Assembly: GCA_003184365.1 (NCBI GenBank)
Contig: NKYR01000129.1
Location: forward strand, 1 to 64,000
Direction of reading: 5' to 3'
Source: Evernia prunastri
Taxonomy: Eukaryota > Ascomycota > Lecanoromycetes > Lecanorales > Parmeliaceae
DNA length: 64,000 bases
This document shows, piece after piece, positions 30,762 to 42,981 of this stretch (within the stretch, counting starts at the first letter, position 1; the number at the start of each line of letters is the position of its first letter). The position numbers and the translations under genes are program-made. The notes under the pieces are model-generated. The model made no database searches and was not told the DNA's origin. It saw nothing but the letters and a program-made list of their open reading frames with translations.

Positions 30762-32244
30762 GCGCTAGAGCGTTTGTTCTGTACGGCTGCCCATGGCATT
30801 CATACTCATTGGAGAAATATTCGATTACATGGTCTGGAGGAGACAGCTACAATGGACGAATGATGACATTGAAAGCTACCTTCCACGAACACTCCTCCTA
30901 GGTCCGATGGAGTCTTGACCGGATCGTCCTGCTTTCAGCTAACAGCGGATTCTATGCTTGGCGTTTGATGGGCTGAATGAAGCCCGCCGCTTCACTGTCT
31001 CACGTGTTGGGATCATCAGTCATCACCTTGCACTCATATCTCTCGTGTTAATTGTAAATACTCTAGACCGAGACACTCGTGGCGAATGCGCTCGGGCTTT
31101 CGTTCGTCGTCTTGAAACGCTTGTCCGGATGCCTACATAACCGCCAACACTGTCAGGTCCGAAAGACTTAGCTGCAGCAAATCAAAGAGCAGCGACCAAA
31201 GCCACATGATGAGCGGTAAAGTCTACTCACAATCTGTCAAAACACCTCGAACTCCTCAGTCGCTGCAACTTTCGCTACTTCCTTGGCCTCATCGAGATAG
31301 CTTCTTGGAGTCACTAGTCAAGCGCACTACTAGTGATCTCACTGCCTGCTCCTCCGCAAGACCGTGCTCGAGGACGAAGCACCTCCTGGAATTCAGAGAG
31401 GCCTGTCGTATGGGAATGCCCCCGAAAATCGACGCGCAAGCAGTAAAGAAGCCTAGAGTCGAAGGGAGCGTCGGCGTTGAACCCTAAACTAATACCGACG
31501 ACTGGCCCAGATGCAGGAACATAGGGTGCTTTAAGATTCTGTTGTCCCACTCCATGTCAAGGCCAAGCACGGCACAAATGAGACTGCACCATCTCCCCAC
31601 GGCATCATAAAGAATGACAAGGCCCAAGAACATAAGGACAGTCGAACTTCCCGGCTCATTAGGAAGGTCGCCACGAATGAATCAAGCTCCGAGACTTCAG
31701 CACCACGTTCGCACTACCGATAACAACAGATGGAGGAGCTTGAAATACAAAACATAAAAAATCGGGGGATCTTGTACAGTCTGTAGCGTGAATATGGCCA
31801 AGCGAAGGCCGGATGAGGAAAGATCAAAAAATGCATTACAGTGCTTGAGACGCCAAAATCAACCCCCTCTCTGGTTCTGGCAGAAGCAGAAAACATCGGC
31901 AAAGAGGAGCGTAGAAAGACGGCGCGCAAGTTATACAATACTCAAGTGTTGAGAGATTTAGTGATAAAGGTATAAACCAATCCACATCTTTATGGTCATC
32001 GCTGATGGTGAGATATAGATCATCAGGTCGACGAGTCTTTGGCTACCAAAGGCGAGATGCAAGCAACTTGGCATCGCAATTGGAAGGATCGATGGAAGGA
32101 GTTATCTGTTGCACCCAATGGATCGCGAATTGTATCTAATGACGTGGGAAGTTGTACTTTGATCCAATCTTATAGGGTTCAATATCATGTATGAATCAAT
32201 TTTGATTGGGGCTGAAGCTCCGCGGCACGAAATGTAGCCTCATC
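30762..32244. other. Convergent intergenic region, no gene seen
   Basis: 1.48 kb between the stop codons of the G-patch gene and the SREBP gene. Open frames here (for example 30958-31140, 31206-31487) show no family similarity and no coherent splice partners. The region should contain both 3' UTRs; a non-coding transcript cannot be excluded. Confidence 0.4.
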
Positions 32245-34668
32245 TCACATGCTCACATATCCGCTCTCGACCGAAGAATTTGATGGTCTGCGTTGAAGCA
32301 TTTGTAGGGCAGTATGAAACCTTTCCTGAGCGCCTGTCCGGGGTTTATTACCGTGCTTGTCCAGTCTTATCACGGTGCTTTGGATGATCTGGTTCAAGCT
32401 GTACGAACATTGTCCAGCAACCGCAAAATCCTGGATGAGGACAAGCACCAAACCGTATGCAGCAGCCAATGCTAATACGTCCAGGTTCTTGACACTTCGG
32501 CAAGTTTGATCCAGGAGTTGCACTGCGCTATCAAGAGACGCGGGATCGGATTGGGGATGGGTCAATGCATCAAGAGCTTTGGCACATTCGATGGAAGTAA
32601 GCACGTCATTGCAGACCGTGCTCGAAAACGGACAGGTTGCCGATAGAGAGTCTGGGAAGAAGACGGCGCTAGAAGACGGAAGAGCTTCCTGCAGATGCTT
32701 GATATTATGTTGACGATCGGCCTCAGAAAAGATGGTCCTTGCTGCTAAAGCTCGAATTGAACTACTCGATCCTGGTGGCGCTGTCCGAAGAGCAATATCG
32801 ATCTGTGAGAGATGGATCTTGCTGGTCTCTCCGTTCTCGAGAAAATTGTTCAGTGCGTCTTGCAGTACAAGAGAGGATGACCACAGGGCCAGGGCGTCCA
32901 GAGGACCGCGCATAGCCGTGTCCTCCGCAATGTCGTCAACCCCAAGTTCAGATGTTGTGGATGCTGATCTGTTCCAACAAAGGTTATGCGCCTGTTGTAT
33001 GGTGAGGTCGTTCATCACGTCTTCAGCCGGGCGTTGCAGGAGAGCCAGCAGGTGATCAGACAAAGGTTCGAAACTTTCTGATCCTGTCGCGACATCCATA
33101 CTGTCTAGCATTCGTTTTGCCAAAGTCCACTGATACTGGGCGAGTCGGCTAGCTATAAGGTTGAGAGCCCAACTAATTCTGGGCCACCTCGAAGCATGCC
33201 AGAACATAATGCGGAGATGTAAAGCCTTTAGCATCAGCCTGGCCGGTGTTTTGGGCAGCGTCCCGGCAGCCCAGACGGTGAGCACGAGCCTACTCCTGCT
33301 CACCTCGGCATCTCCACCCGTCAATTGGGCATCGATAGCTATTTCCCAAGCTCTCACTCTAGCGATCTCTTCTTCCTCGCTTCTGCCCATCAGCCAGGAA
33401 TAAATACCCCAACCTAGCAGTTGCCTGATTATGTATGCACCTGTTTCAAGTATCAGAGCCATCATCTCGGGGAACCAACTGTGCCGAGGGACTTTCAGTG
33501 TTTGTATCGCTGTCAACCACGCATTTTCGCGGACTTCTATTGGAGACGCTGAAGACCGAGACCCGCTTTTACCACGTGTTGTATGTTCGAGACCAAGCTT
33601 CGGTTTCGAGTTGAAGAGATACAAGAACAAAATGAGCCCAAGGATGGAGAAAATCAAGAAGCCTTTGATAATAGGTAGGAGGAGACATGCATAGGGAAAC
33701 GATGCCAAACGGCTTTGGAACTCGCAGAGCGGCGGCAGCACCGGGAACGATGCTGAAAATGGTAAAGCAAACAAACCCCGGTCATTCTTTCTGTCCTTCC
33801 GGTTCTCCACAATCATGAGCCCAGCCAAGGATCCTACCATAAGCTTGCCCATGAGTCTACCGCCTCTGATTGAAAATCTTGCTCCAGGCTCCTGGTCGAT
33901 AGCAGGCATTCGATCGGCATAGTGCTCCTGAGGCGCAGTGTTCCGCAACTTTCTGATGTCATCTGGCACTGGGATCATGCCTTGTGGAGCATTAGATGTG
34001 ACGGGAGAATCCTCGGTCTTAGATGGCGAGTCTTCAAGATCTACGTGTGAGGACTGAGACGATTCTGCGCTAACCGCATCTCCGCTTTGAACGACCTCTA
34101 GATTAGCATTGCGCGCATGGCTCCTAAGGCTAGCATTGACATTCTCCAAGTAAGCGTTTCGCTGTTCGAGATGGTGGATATACTCAATTGCTTTTGTCAA
34201 AATGGTGGATTTGTTATGCTTTGAAGCTGCTGTAAGCCTTTCGGTCTCAGCTGAGTCAGAGACGTCAGCCCGAAGACTCGGGATACTTTTACGTAACTCT
34301 GCGATTTTGTCGTTGAGGTTGGTACGGTAGCGCTTCTCCACGATGCTATGACTTTTATTCTGAACGGACGTTGATTTCCTGTCCTGGCTATCTGGGCGTG
34401 TGGCTCGTTTGGCGCTCTCTGTGGATGCTTTACGCTTCTTCGTGGGCCGAGGGGATGCATCACCCTCGTTGAAAACAGGAGTAAGATTTCGAGGCTCGTT
34501 GATCTCGATTGAAGAACGCTGGGGATCGTGGCTATCGGTAGATAGTTGCACAGATGCAGTGGACGCTAGGTCGGAACGGGATACCGGGTCCCAATCCATC
34601 CAGTGGTCCCAATCGTTGTCTGGGGAAGTTGAGGCCGCATACGGCATCTCACTCTTGCCACTATCCAT
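32245..34668 (-). CDS. SREBP-type bHLH membrane transcription factor (SrbA/Sre1)
   Basis: Predicted 807-residue, intronless sterol regulatory element-binding protein. In fungi such proteins are held in the ER membrane, cleaved when sterol or oxygen is low, and activate ergosterol and hypoxia genes. The N-terminal region is acidic (DNDWDHWMDWDP near residues 17-28), a likely activation segment. The bHLH-zip domain spans about 106-175 and contains SHSIVEKRYRTNLNDKIAEL with the SREBP-specific tyrosine in EKRYR, then HLEQRNAYLENVNASLRSH. Two hydrophobic segments follow: around 272-282 (MVGSLAGLMIV) and around 328-350 (IIKGFLIFSILGLILFLYLF). The remaining 450 residues match the region typical of fungal SREBPs (DUF2014) in position and helical character. 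The short lumenal loop between the hydrophobic segments fits a hairpin topology. The start at 34668 is the first ATG. Confidence 0.92.
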   Translation of the reverse strand: MDSGKSEMPYAASTSPDNDWDHWMDWDPVSRSDLASTASVQLSTDSHDPQRSSIEINEPRNLTPVFNEGDASPRPTKKRKASTESAKRATRPDSQDRKSTSVQNKSHSIVEKRYRTNLNDKIAELRKSIPSLRADVSDSAETERLTAASKHNKSTILTKAIEYIHHLEQRNAYLENVNASLRSHARNANLEVVQSGDAVSAESSQSSHVDLEDSPSKTEDSPVTSNAPQGMIPVPDDIRKLRNTAPQEHYADRMPAIDQEPGARFSIRGGRLMGKLMVGSLAGLMIVENRKDRKNDRGLFALPFSASFPVLPPLCEFQSRLASFPYACLLLPIIKGFLIFSILGLILFLYLFNSKPKLGLEHTTRGKSGSRSSASPIEVRENAWLTAIQTLKVPRHSWFPEMMALILETGAYIIRQLLGWGIYSWLMGRSEEEEIARVRAWEIAIDAQLTGGDAEVSRSRLVLTVWAAGTLPKTPARLMLKALHLRIMFWHASRWPRISWALNLIASRLAQYQWTLAKRMLDSMDVATGSESFEPLSDHLLALLQRPAEDVMNDLTIQQAHNLCWNRSASTTSELGVDDIAEDTAMRGPLDALALWSSSLVLQDALNNFLENGETSKIHLSQIDIALRTAPPGSSSSIRALAARTIFSEADRQHNIKHLQEALPSSSAVFFPDSLSATCPFSSTVCNDVLTSIECAKALDALTHPQSDPASLDSAVQLLDQTCRSVKNLDVLALAAAYGLVLVLIQDFAVAGQCSYSLNQIIQSTVIRLDKHGNKPRTGAQERFHTALQMLQRRPSNSSVESGYVSM

Positions 34669-36720
34669 GCTAGCAAATGCTTAATGCACGAGACAAATTC
34701 ATAGATTGATGTATTCGACCGAAGCTGGGGGTGCTGCGGTGTTGTATGGTTAGTCTACTCGTGGATGAGCGGCTTCAAGGCTTCTTATCGGCTTCTCTCG
34801 GCTTCGGTAATTGGGCGGTAGTGTAGTTAGATATGGTAGACGAGTATGAGGACATCTGTAGGAAGGATTGCTTTGCAGCATCGTCATGGATGCGCTAGGC
34901 AGGGAAAGAAGGAAATCGACATAGTCTGTAGCCTTGAGTGATGAGTCTTTCGGTATTTCAATAAGGGTTGAAGAATAGACGCTTGAATGAAAACGATTAT
35001 GCCCAAGAGTCACTATGGTCAAGATGTAAAGGGGGGAAGATGTTTGTGAGTGTGTGAGAGAAAGATTACCTACCTTAGGTAGGTACATTGTATGATCAAG
35101 TGGCGTGACAGCGCTAGTGTAGCCCTAAACCTAAGGTATCGACTGTACCTAAGGTAAGGTACCTACCTTCGAAGAAGGCCCTTGAGCAGGATAAGTTCGA
35201 TTGGACTCGATAGGTCCAGACAGCATTCAGACGGGGCGCTGTCCGAGATGTTGGCGTTGGGGACTCTTGGTGCAGAGCTCGGTACCTTGGTCGGTCCGTC
35301 GGTTGGTAGAGTAGAAATGGAGGGATAAATCTGGTGCGGGGCAAGACCGATGTCGACGACAAAGGCTACCTTACCTTAGGTACTTGCTATACCTCTACTC
35401 ACGTAATTAATTATTTTATCCAAGGAAATACCTTGGCGCTTGTCTTACTTATCATACGATCAGGGGAGGGGGGAGGAATTGGTTGTGAATGATGTCAATA
35501 GGTTAGGTAGGTAGTTCATTAGGGACCAGTCCAGATGGTTCCAAGTAGAATAAGAATCCACTCAACAAGATGATGGGGCCAGTGTCAGCTCAACCTGCTC
35601 AATGAGTACATATGGTTTGAGTAATGAGTCAGAACCAGAGAGATCTCAGGGCACCATTGGCTTCTTGAGAGCTGTAAACTAGCATCCTTTCCTCCCTTTT
35701 CGATCTTATCACCCACCGTCCTTCCACTTCATCGCTTTTCCAACACCGTCCAGACCGTACCTCCTTTCATGTCATGCATGCCATAATATACCCGAGCTCG
35801 TCCTGTCCGATCAAAGCATATTCCCTACGCTTACCCTGTGCGTTCAGATCAAGCATACGAGTACCCTTGCCTGCTCTGTCCCTACGTTTCATCGTCCCGG
35901 GCTACAGCCCGCTCCAACTTTGCAGCAGATTGCCCAGCAGTCCAATACATTATTGTGAGTGGGCCAATCCAAAACCTAAATATAGCGGTTCTATCCTCGC
36001 TTTTAACAATCTGTCCCGTTGACACCTTCGTCATCACCACCAAATAAAGTTGCTGCTTTGAAGTGATAAGATCGCTGGGCTCCTTGATGACCTTTCCCCA
36101 TACGGCCCTTAGTGGAGTCCAATCACAAACCGAGATGGCAGATCAGTCAAGAACTGGATGTGACCGTTTATTCGGGAAAGACGGTCCAGTCAAATCATTG
36201 ACATATTTCCAAGAGTATACATGTCCAAGCATATATGATATAGTTGATGTACGGTTCTTGAGCGCTTATAGACCAAGATCTTTGCATATTGATGTCATAG
36301 ATCAGCATAGACAAAATAAATTGTGGCTCTTTGCGAACCCTTCTATCACTATACTGTCGTTCAGCCCAATAATCTGAGCTAAGAAGTATACCACTCAAGT
36401 CTGGGCTCAGAGGCAAGACATCTGACTCCTCCTTCAAAGGGTGACAACCTTAAACGCAGCCTTAACCTAGTCGACCTACTGACTCTTCTACGTTGGCGAG
36501 GTCGAGTTCGATTATAAGATGACCAGCACACGAGAGAATTATTGGTAAGTAGACCGCAACCAGAAAGTATCTTACAGTAAATTGGAGAAAATTCATCAGG
36601 ATATTGGGCTTGGGGAAAAAAGCGAGGAGGTTAACGGACTAGAAGAGACGTCGACCTCCGCTCTGGGACAGCTTCATTACATCTTCTCGAGAGGCGGTAG
36701 GTCCCCATCCCAATTGATTT
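34669..36720. promoter_or_regulatory. SREBP upstream region with repeated TACCT/AGGTA motifs
   Basis: 2.05 kb upstream of the SREBP gene and downstream of the oxygenase gene. No gene is supported. It is notable for clustered inverted repeats: ACCTACCTTAGGTAGGT at 35069-35085, CTAAGGT/ACCTAAGGTAAGGTACCTACC at 35130-35167 and TACCTTACCTTAGGTA at 35367-35382. A long 5' leader of a regulatory gene would be normal in this position. Confidence 0.5.
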
Positions 36721-39700
36721 TCATCGCTGTTGAGCCATTAACATGCCTCTTCGAATGACTGGCTGTAGGATAAACTCACTCGTTGGGAACGGGAAATAGC
36801 TCCCGTGATCAGCCCTCATGTAGACATAGAACCCTCCGGGCCTCGGAATCTTCTTCAGCTGCCCCTGTGGTCCTGGCGCCCTCCTCAAATTGTCAAGCCG
36901 ACCCACAACCCTCAGCATAGCCGTCAGAGCAGTCCTACTCGCCTCCGCGCCAAGACATGCATGAGGTCCCAATCCATAATGGATATAGATGTCCAACGGC
37001 CTGTCGATCCTGACTGTATGCGGCTCGGGAAAGAATTCGGCCTCGCGGTTCGCACCAACGAAGCTGCAAAAGACCTTGTCGCCCGCTTTGACCTTTACTG
37101 GGCGGCCTCCATCATCGATGGTCGTGGATACGGTGGATTGGCGATAGGAGCCGAAAGTTCCGTTGAGCCTGATGCCTTCCATTGCGTAGTGCAGGAGCTT
37201 GTCATCTGCTTCCGAGCCTTCGGTTTTGGCCCATTTGTTGATTTCGGGGAGATGTCTTTTACCTTCCTCGGACAGGTAGTAGTCAAGCAATTGGGTGAAC
37301 TGAAAGTGGTCAGCCAGATAGATTAGATGGTAAGGCCCGACAGATAAGCTTACTACTTGGGCTTGATTAGCGACCATGGCAACCGCTGTTGGCAGGATTT
37401 GAGACCATGTGATCTCGCTCACGCCCAGCCCACTTTCCAGAAGCCGTCTTACCATATGCACTCCGTAATCGGTAAGAGGGCTATGCTGCTGATGAAAACC
37501 GTCGACGATACCGGCGATCAAGCCAGTCGCATTGACCATTTTGACATTAGATTCGACGAGCTTCCCAAGCTGCTGCGTGATTGCCTTGGCAGCGAGATGT
37601 ATGGGAAACGACTTTGCAGGATCCAGGTCGGAGAAGATGCAGGAGAAAATGGTAGCAAGTACCATGTACATTTCTTGCTCTGAGTACACGCCATGAGGAT
37701 GCTCTTCCGTCTCTAGGGGGAGCGAGAAGACGTTGGCTGCGAAATGGACGGGCGCAAGATTGCCCACGCTTTGAAAATTAGCAGTGAGGGAATCGCGGTA
37801 ACAAGGGTACCTACTCTCGGGTTATATCCACCTGATTAATTCCAGCAATCTTGCAGCTGTTCTCGGTCAACAACTTCAGCGTAATATATTCATAGAACTC
37901 CTTGATCTGTTGATGCCACTTGTCTCTGTAAAGCGAGGCGCCCACCAATTCTCTCTGTTTGGTCTGAAGTGGTGTGTCACCACCCAGCATGAAGTCAAGA
38001 CCGTCTTTTCCCATGAGCGACTTTAAGCCATCGTTCCACATCACGTTGAACTCCTGTGCGTGTTCTAGGATGTTTTTAGCTCCTCGATAAGACGTAAAGT
38101 CGACTCTGGGAGGACCCGACACGGGTCTGTCCCAAGAGTATTGGTCCTCGCGGCCAAGGCTGCGAAGAATTTTTCTGTTCTCACTACGAGCTGTCAGTCG
38201 AAAAAAAACTGAAGATTGGAGTTGTTGTTAGAGGTCTTGCCTTGGGATAGTCATAGGGTAATGCGCATATACCGAATCGCTCGCGAAGTGATGGGGAAAG
38301 GCCCTATGGAAGAGTTTGTAGATGACACTGTCGCTGATCAGGATCGCTGTGCCAATGCAACAATTGCAGAAACTCTCACCAGCCTTGTTGTACAGCCAGA
38401 TCGTATTGAACTTCGCTGTAACCCCAATTTGTGAGGTTCTTCGGATTGTAATCTATGGTATAGAATCTATCACCGCGTACCAATGCCACAGCGTCCGAGA
38501 GAATTGCCCGCGAGATTGTAAAGGTTGGTGCGATTCCGACGCCAGGCACCATAGGAACTTTGGCGGTCTCTGAGACCATCCCGGGATACATTTCGACATA
38601 GTCAGGATGCTCGTAGCTAAGAAAGTTCTGGTCAGCTGCGTCCGACAACAAGCAGCAGATAAAGCGTTACAGGTTTTTGAGTTGTTCAGCGACCGGAGGA
38701 TCTGAACATATATCCTCAAAGGTTTCATGTGGCTTCAACTGAAAGAACTTCCGGAACTCATTCAGCGAGCCGAGATTCCATGCCCTTGATTGCTGCATAC
38801 CGAGGATGGTGATTGCTTTTAGACAACTAGGTATGTTGTTTGGCCCAAAGGCTCCTATGAATGATCAGCTACTGCTCGTTGAAATCTGAGACTCGGTGAA
38901 ACTCAAACCGGCGGTGTCTTCGATTGCGCTTGTCAAGATCTCGACCAGCTCGTCATCCGGAAGCTTGCCAGCCGAGTCTCTTTTCAAATCTGCGAAAGGC
39001 CGCTCTTGAGGATCCTTTGGCAAGCCATGCTCCCATTTGCCTAGACCCTGGAGAAGCTCTTGCATGCCTACGTCCTTCGCTTCTTTCCCGAAAAGCTTTT
39101 TGTACAGCTCTTGGGTCCACTTATCATCTTTCTCGCTGATGCAGGAATGCCATCGGTAGGCTAGATTGAACTCTGCAGATACCTGGTTACCCACACCACT
39201 TGGAGTTCCGTCCATTCCTAAAATGTGTTAGAACGAATATAGATTCTGGAAGATACTCACCAAAGACCTTGCCCATCTCCGCTCTCGGATCCTAATGCAA
39301 TTAGTGCCACTCGCGAAGCATTACAGGGTCCGTATTACCAAGGTCCACGTCGTATTGCTATATATTCCCCACTTAGCTCACATATATGTTCGATCTTCTT
39401 CAGGCTACTCACCTCCTATTCAAATTTACGATTGTACGAAGATAGTCGAGAAGCGTGATGTTCTGAAAATCTCAGTTGGTCCGTCCGAGACAGCAAGGAT
39501 ACAAAGCTTACAATATATAACCCGCAAGTGATAAGTCTACCGGTCTGGAAAAGGTCATTGTCATACTTCGCCCATGACTTCTCAGCCATCTCGTGTGTCA
39601 AACCCTCGTTGGGCCTATGGAATCGTCCATTTTCGTTGATAATCGCGAGTTGTTCGACCACGTAATTGTGGAAACTAGTCTGGTCAACCATCTGGTTTCA

Positions 39701-40909
39701 AAATACTTAACGTACTTACCGGTTGAGCATGATAAGCAAGACCCCGCAACCCGGAGGAAAACCCAGAAGTCTTTGCTCCGAGAAGCAGTCTGCCTTCAAC
39801 TTGCCATCCTTAAACGTCCGGATTAGATCCTGGTCTTCTTGTGTGTCTCCATAAAGAGTAGAGAGGTCAAGATAAGATGAAGTCTGAGAGTTGTTGAAAT
39901 CACGGTGGTCCGTCTGAAAGAGATCATGGATGATCAAAGATGCCCAGTAGAAGAACACACTTGAAACCTTGTTCGGGTGTGGTTTGAACTCCTTACGCGC
40001 CATGACACTGTCAAATATGAGGGCCGGATCAGGCAGAGCTCCCGGGGAGAGAGTATTTGGGGGAACAGAGCGCGCATATGGGGTGTTCGCGGCTCCCAGT
40101 TGAGGATATAAGATGTTCTACCAATCATCAGTTTCAGTGGCCCTTGGATGATTCAGCTAAGACGTGCGTTATTTGACCCATCACCCTGCCTGTAGGCGAA
40201 TTTGTCGCCAAGATAAGACATAGGCGGATGCTGCAATGAGTTCCAGAGCTCGTCGATGAAAGCGTTGGTCAAATCTACTCGGGCTTTTGACCTTGTGGGC
40301 AAGCCACTGACAAGCTAGAACGGTATGAGCGATGCAACGAGCTTCCAGAACCCTGTGGCTTACTTGTATCGTGTGCTCCATCATATATGTTTTATCATCC
40401 TGCAATTTACCCGTTGCCTTGTTCTTCATAACGTCGATCAAGGTGTGTACATCTTTAAACCCCATGGACTTGATGTCTGACATCAAGCCGGATGGCTGGG
40501 CATGATCGAGAGGCGTCCCGCCGCCAGACTGTGTAGGTAAAGGCCGCCGCTACAAACGATTCCAGAGTAAGCTTCTCATCCTCAAGATAGGAAATGGAAA
40601 GATGTCTTTTGACTCGGACAGAGAAAGAAAACACTTGTGATTACGTACGCTAGCATGTATTATTTGGGCAAACTGCTCGAACGAGTCCTCCACGTCTCTT
40701 CTGCTGGCATTGTGATCTGCGGAGTTATCCGAGGTCTCTTTTCTTGATTTGAACGGTCTGAAGGAGCTGTGACGCTCCTTCAGAGCTGGTTTCTCCTTTG
40801 ATTCACCATTTGTTCCGTTAGTCAGGCCTTGGGTGGTGCCATTGACTCGATTAGTGCCGTTGACCTCTTCTTTCCTGCTCCTGAACTTCGTAGAGAGCTT
40901 GCGAAGCAT
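36721..40909 (-). CDS. Psi-producing oxygenase: heme dioxygenase/P450 fusion
   Basis: Predicted 1144-residue Ppo-type enzyme that oxygenates linoleic acid to 8R-hydroperoxide and isomerises it to diols (oxylipin signals linking growth and sporulation). Fifteen exons: 40909-40649, 40549-40364, 40314-40168, 40117-39720, 39674-39512, 39462-39413, 39357-39339, 39291-39261, 39217-38909, 38854-38671, 38616-38380, 38327-38241, 38183-37815, 37768-37354 and 37299-36721; phases agree and lengths sum to 3435. Dioxygenase domain: distal heme histidine in IIHDLFQTDHRDF near 262, catalytic tyrosine in NLAYRWHS near 439. P450 domain: ANQAQ at 947-951 (Asn and Gln of the hydroperoxide isomerase motif) and heme cysteine in LGPHACLG near 1067. 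Both halves therefore look active, as in PpoA-type 5,8-diol synthases. Two introns (40167-40118, 38240-38184) have GC donors. Start chosen at MLRKLSTKFRSR because upstream codons are not ATG. Confidence 0.92.
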
Positions 40910-42000
40910 GTTGAGGCAAGTGCCTGGCGGTAAGCCACTTGACGGTACCAAGATGTCGACTTAATCAGCTACCACGAGCGGTAAAATGGTGATCAAAGAC
41001 TGCTTCAATTCTTCAGGAGACCTGTGTTTCAAGAGCTGTGCATATATGACAAGACAAAGAGCAAACATGAGACGAAAGAGATTTGGGGGGCCGAGGAGCA
41101 GACAGATCAGAGAGACATGTACGCTAGCTTCAGAGACCAACGCAATTGATACCCATAGTGATTGTAAGCAAGAACTACCTCGTGTCTACTTACAGCTTGA
41201 TTGGACGCGAAGCTATGGAAAAAATTAAAGCAGTATGACGGATGCGAACTTGACCGCGCCCCCTCAGACACCTTCAGCTGTAACGGCAAAGACAAGGACG
41301 CCAAAGACAAGATGCCAAATGCAGAACGCCATGTAGGGACCAGGGGCACCAATGAGGTGGCTTTTAGGAGAGGACTAGAGAAGTAGAGGGCTAGAAGGTT
41401 ATGCATGTATGATGTATGGCATTAGAGATTCTTATTAACCCCGCTTTGACCATTGCTATTACTTCTTCTCCTTATGCAGAGATCAGCAAAGATGAGTCAA
41501 GCAAGCTGCACAAGAGAGACAGCGTGAGACGAATGGAAAGGATAGGTAGATGGATTTGGTAGATGAATGATGAAAGCCACTAGGTGAATCCCATCCAATC
41601 CTGGTTGCTGTGGTGTAGTGTACATAGTGTACCTTACGTATGGTAGCTAGGTATGTTTTGTGATGAATGGAAAGGGATTGGTGCCAATATTTTACATGTC
41701 CGAGGTGGTCCGAAGATATTAAGATAGATGTTTTGTATCTTTGCGCTGCAATCATCCGTGTTACTAAGGCCGGAGATTGAAGTAGCTTAATAACTCTGCA
41801 TCTCTAGCGCTGTTAGAGTATCCACTACTTTACCTTACAGCTAGAGTACGGTAAGCACTTACTGTACAGTATTACTCCTTTTTGCAAAACCCTTGGCGAA
41901 GGCTCCAACTTCATACCTCGGCCCGCTAAATTTTGATGGGGACCGTACCTTATGCAAGAAAATGCTATTATTCTAAATATCATCATGTAGACGTCTCAGC
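40910..42000. promoter_or_regulatory. Upstream region of the oxygenase gene
   Basis: About 1.1 kb of normal-composition DNA between the oxygenase start and the repeat island. Frames present are short and unsupported. It presumably contains the oxygenase promoter and 5' leader. Confidence 0.4.
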
Positions 42001-42981
42001 AGTCATTTCATCTTTTTAAATAGACATTATTGAAGTTATCCGAGCGATATAGCATAAGCATATAGAGAAGATTCGTCCATCACATTTGTAAACTATATCG
42101 CTGTCATGATTGCAAGCAATAAGACTCTCTCGAGTCTCAGAAAGAATTCAGATAGAAAGAGACGTGCAAATATTATGCTGAACGAAGTCTCTTCTAAAGT
42201 AGATATATCTACTATATCTGTATCTGCTATATCTGCTGAATTCAGATTAAAATTTCTTATATCGTCTCGTAAATAGATAACATCGACGATATTATTATTG
42301 AAATTCAATAAATCGAAGTCTTCTAAGCGTCGTGAGTTAATCATCGAGTCTCTTCTTAATCTCATACGACCGAGTTCGTTATTTGATTTATCTGAGTCTT
42401 TAAATAATATATCTTCATCAGAACTTTCTTCTCTATCTAGCAGACGACGACGTTTAAAGTTCTTCTTCGATTAATTAATATTTAGTGAATTAAAAAGCTC
42501 ATCTTTTCGTTCTTCTCAATCTCTTTTCACTGTTAAACGATCTTCATCAAGAACAATAATTTATAACTCGAAGATAACAGTGAATAACGAGATGAATAAA
42601 GTAAATAGAGCGTTTTAGATCGAAATGCGAAAGAAGAAGAAGACGAAGAAGAAGAAGAAGACGAAAGAAGAAGAAAAAGACGAAGAAGAAGATGATTCTA
42701 TGTAAAATCAAAACGAAATCGTTTTGAAAAAGCGAAAGGATTACGTTCAACACGAAAATCCAGAAGTATACGCTTAATAGTAACGCTGTTTCACTGTTTC
42801 TATTATTAGCTGATTAAAATAAATATACTCGTAAGTATACTATAGAATAAAGACATTTATTATATTATAGAGTTTTACTCGTTGCGACTTTCTTATACAA
42901 TACACTTACTATTTTTAAATAAAATTATTTCAGTATCAAGACAACGTCGAAAGATTGCCGCGAGAAATGAAATATAGTTCT
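42000..42981. repeat. AT-rich decayed repeat DNA
   Basis: Sharp change to high AT content with many TA steps and purine-rich GAAGAA runs (42628-42690). Open frames are low-complexity and Ser/Arg- or Phe/Leu-rich. This pattern fits transposon remnants degraded by repeat-induced point mutation, though I cannot compute the dinucleotide indices here. It directly abuts the first LTR at 42982. Confidence 0.55.

Noticed and set aside
30958..31487. Possible small genes between the G-patch and SREBP genes
   Set aside because: Short frames without start context, splice partners or recognisable sequence.
36805..37326. 173-residue plus-strand frame
   Set aside because: Antisense to the P450 part of the oxygenase gene, which has clear motifs on the minus strand.
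32245..40909. A biosynthetic or regulatory cluster formed by SREBP and the oxygenase
   Set aside because: Two adjacent genes on the same strand, 2 kb apart, with no further pathway genes; no sequence evidence of co-regulation.
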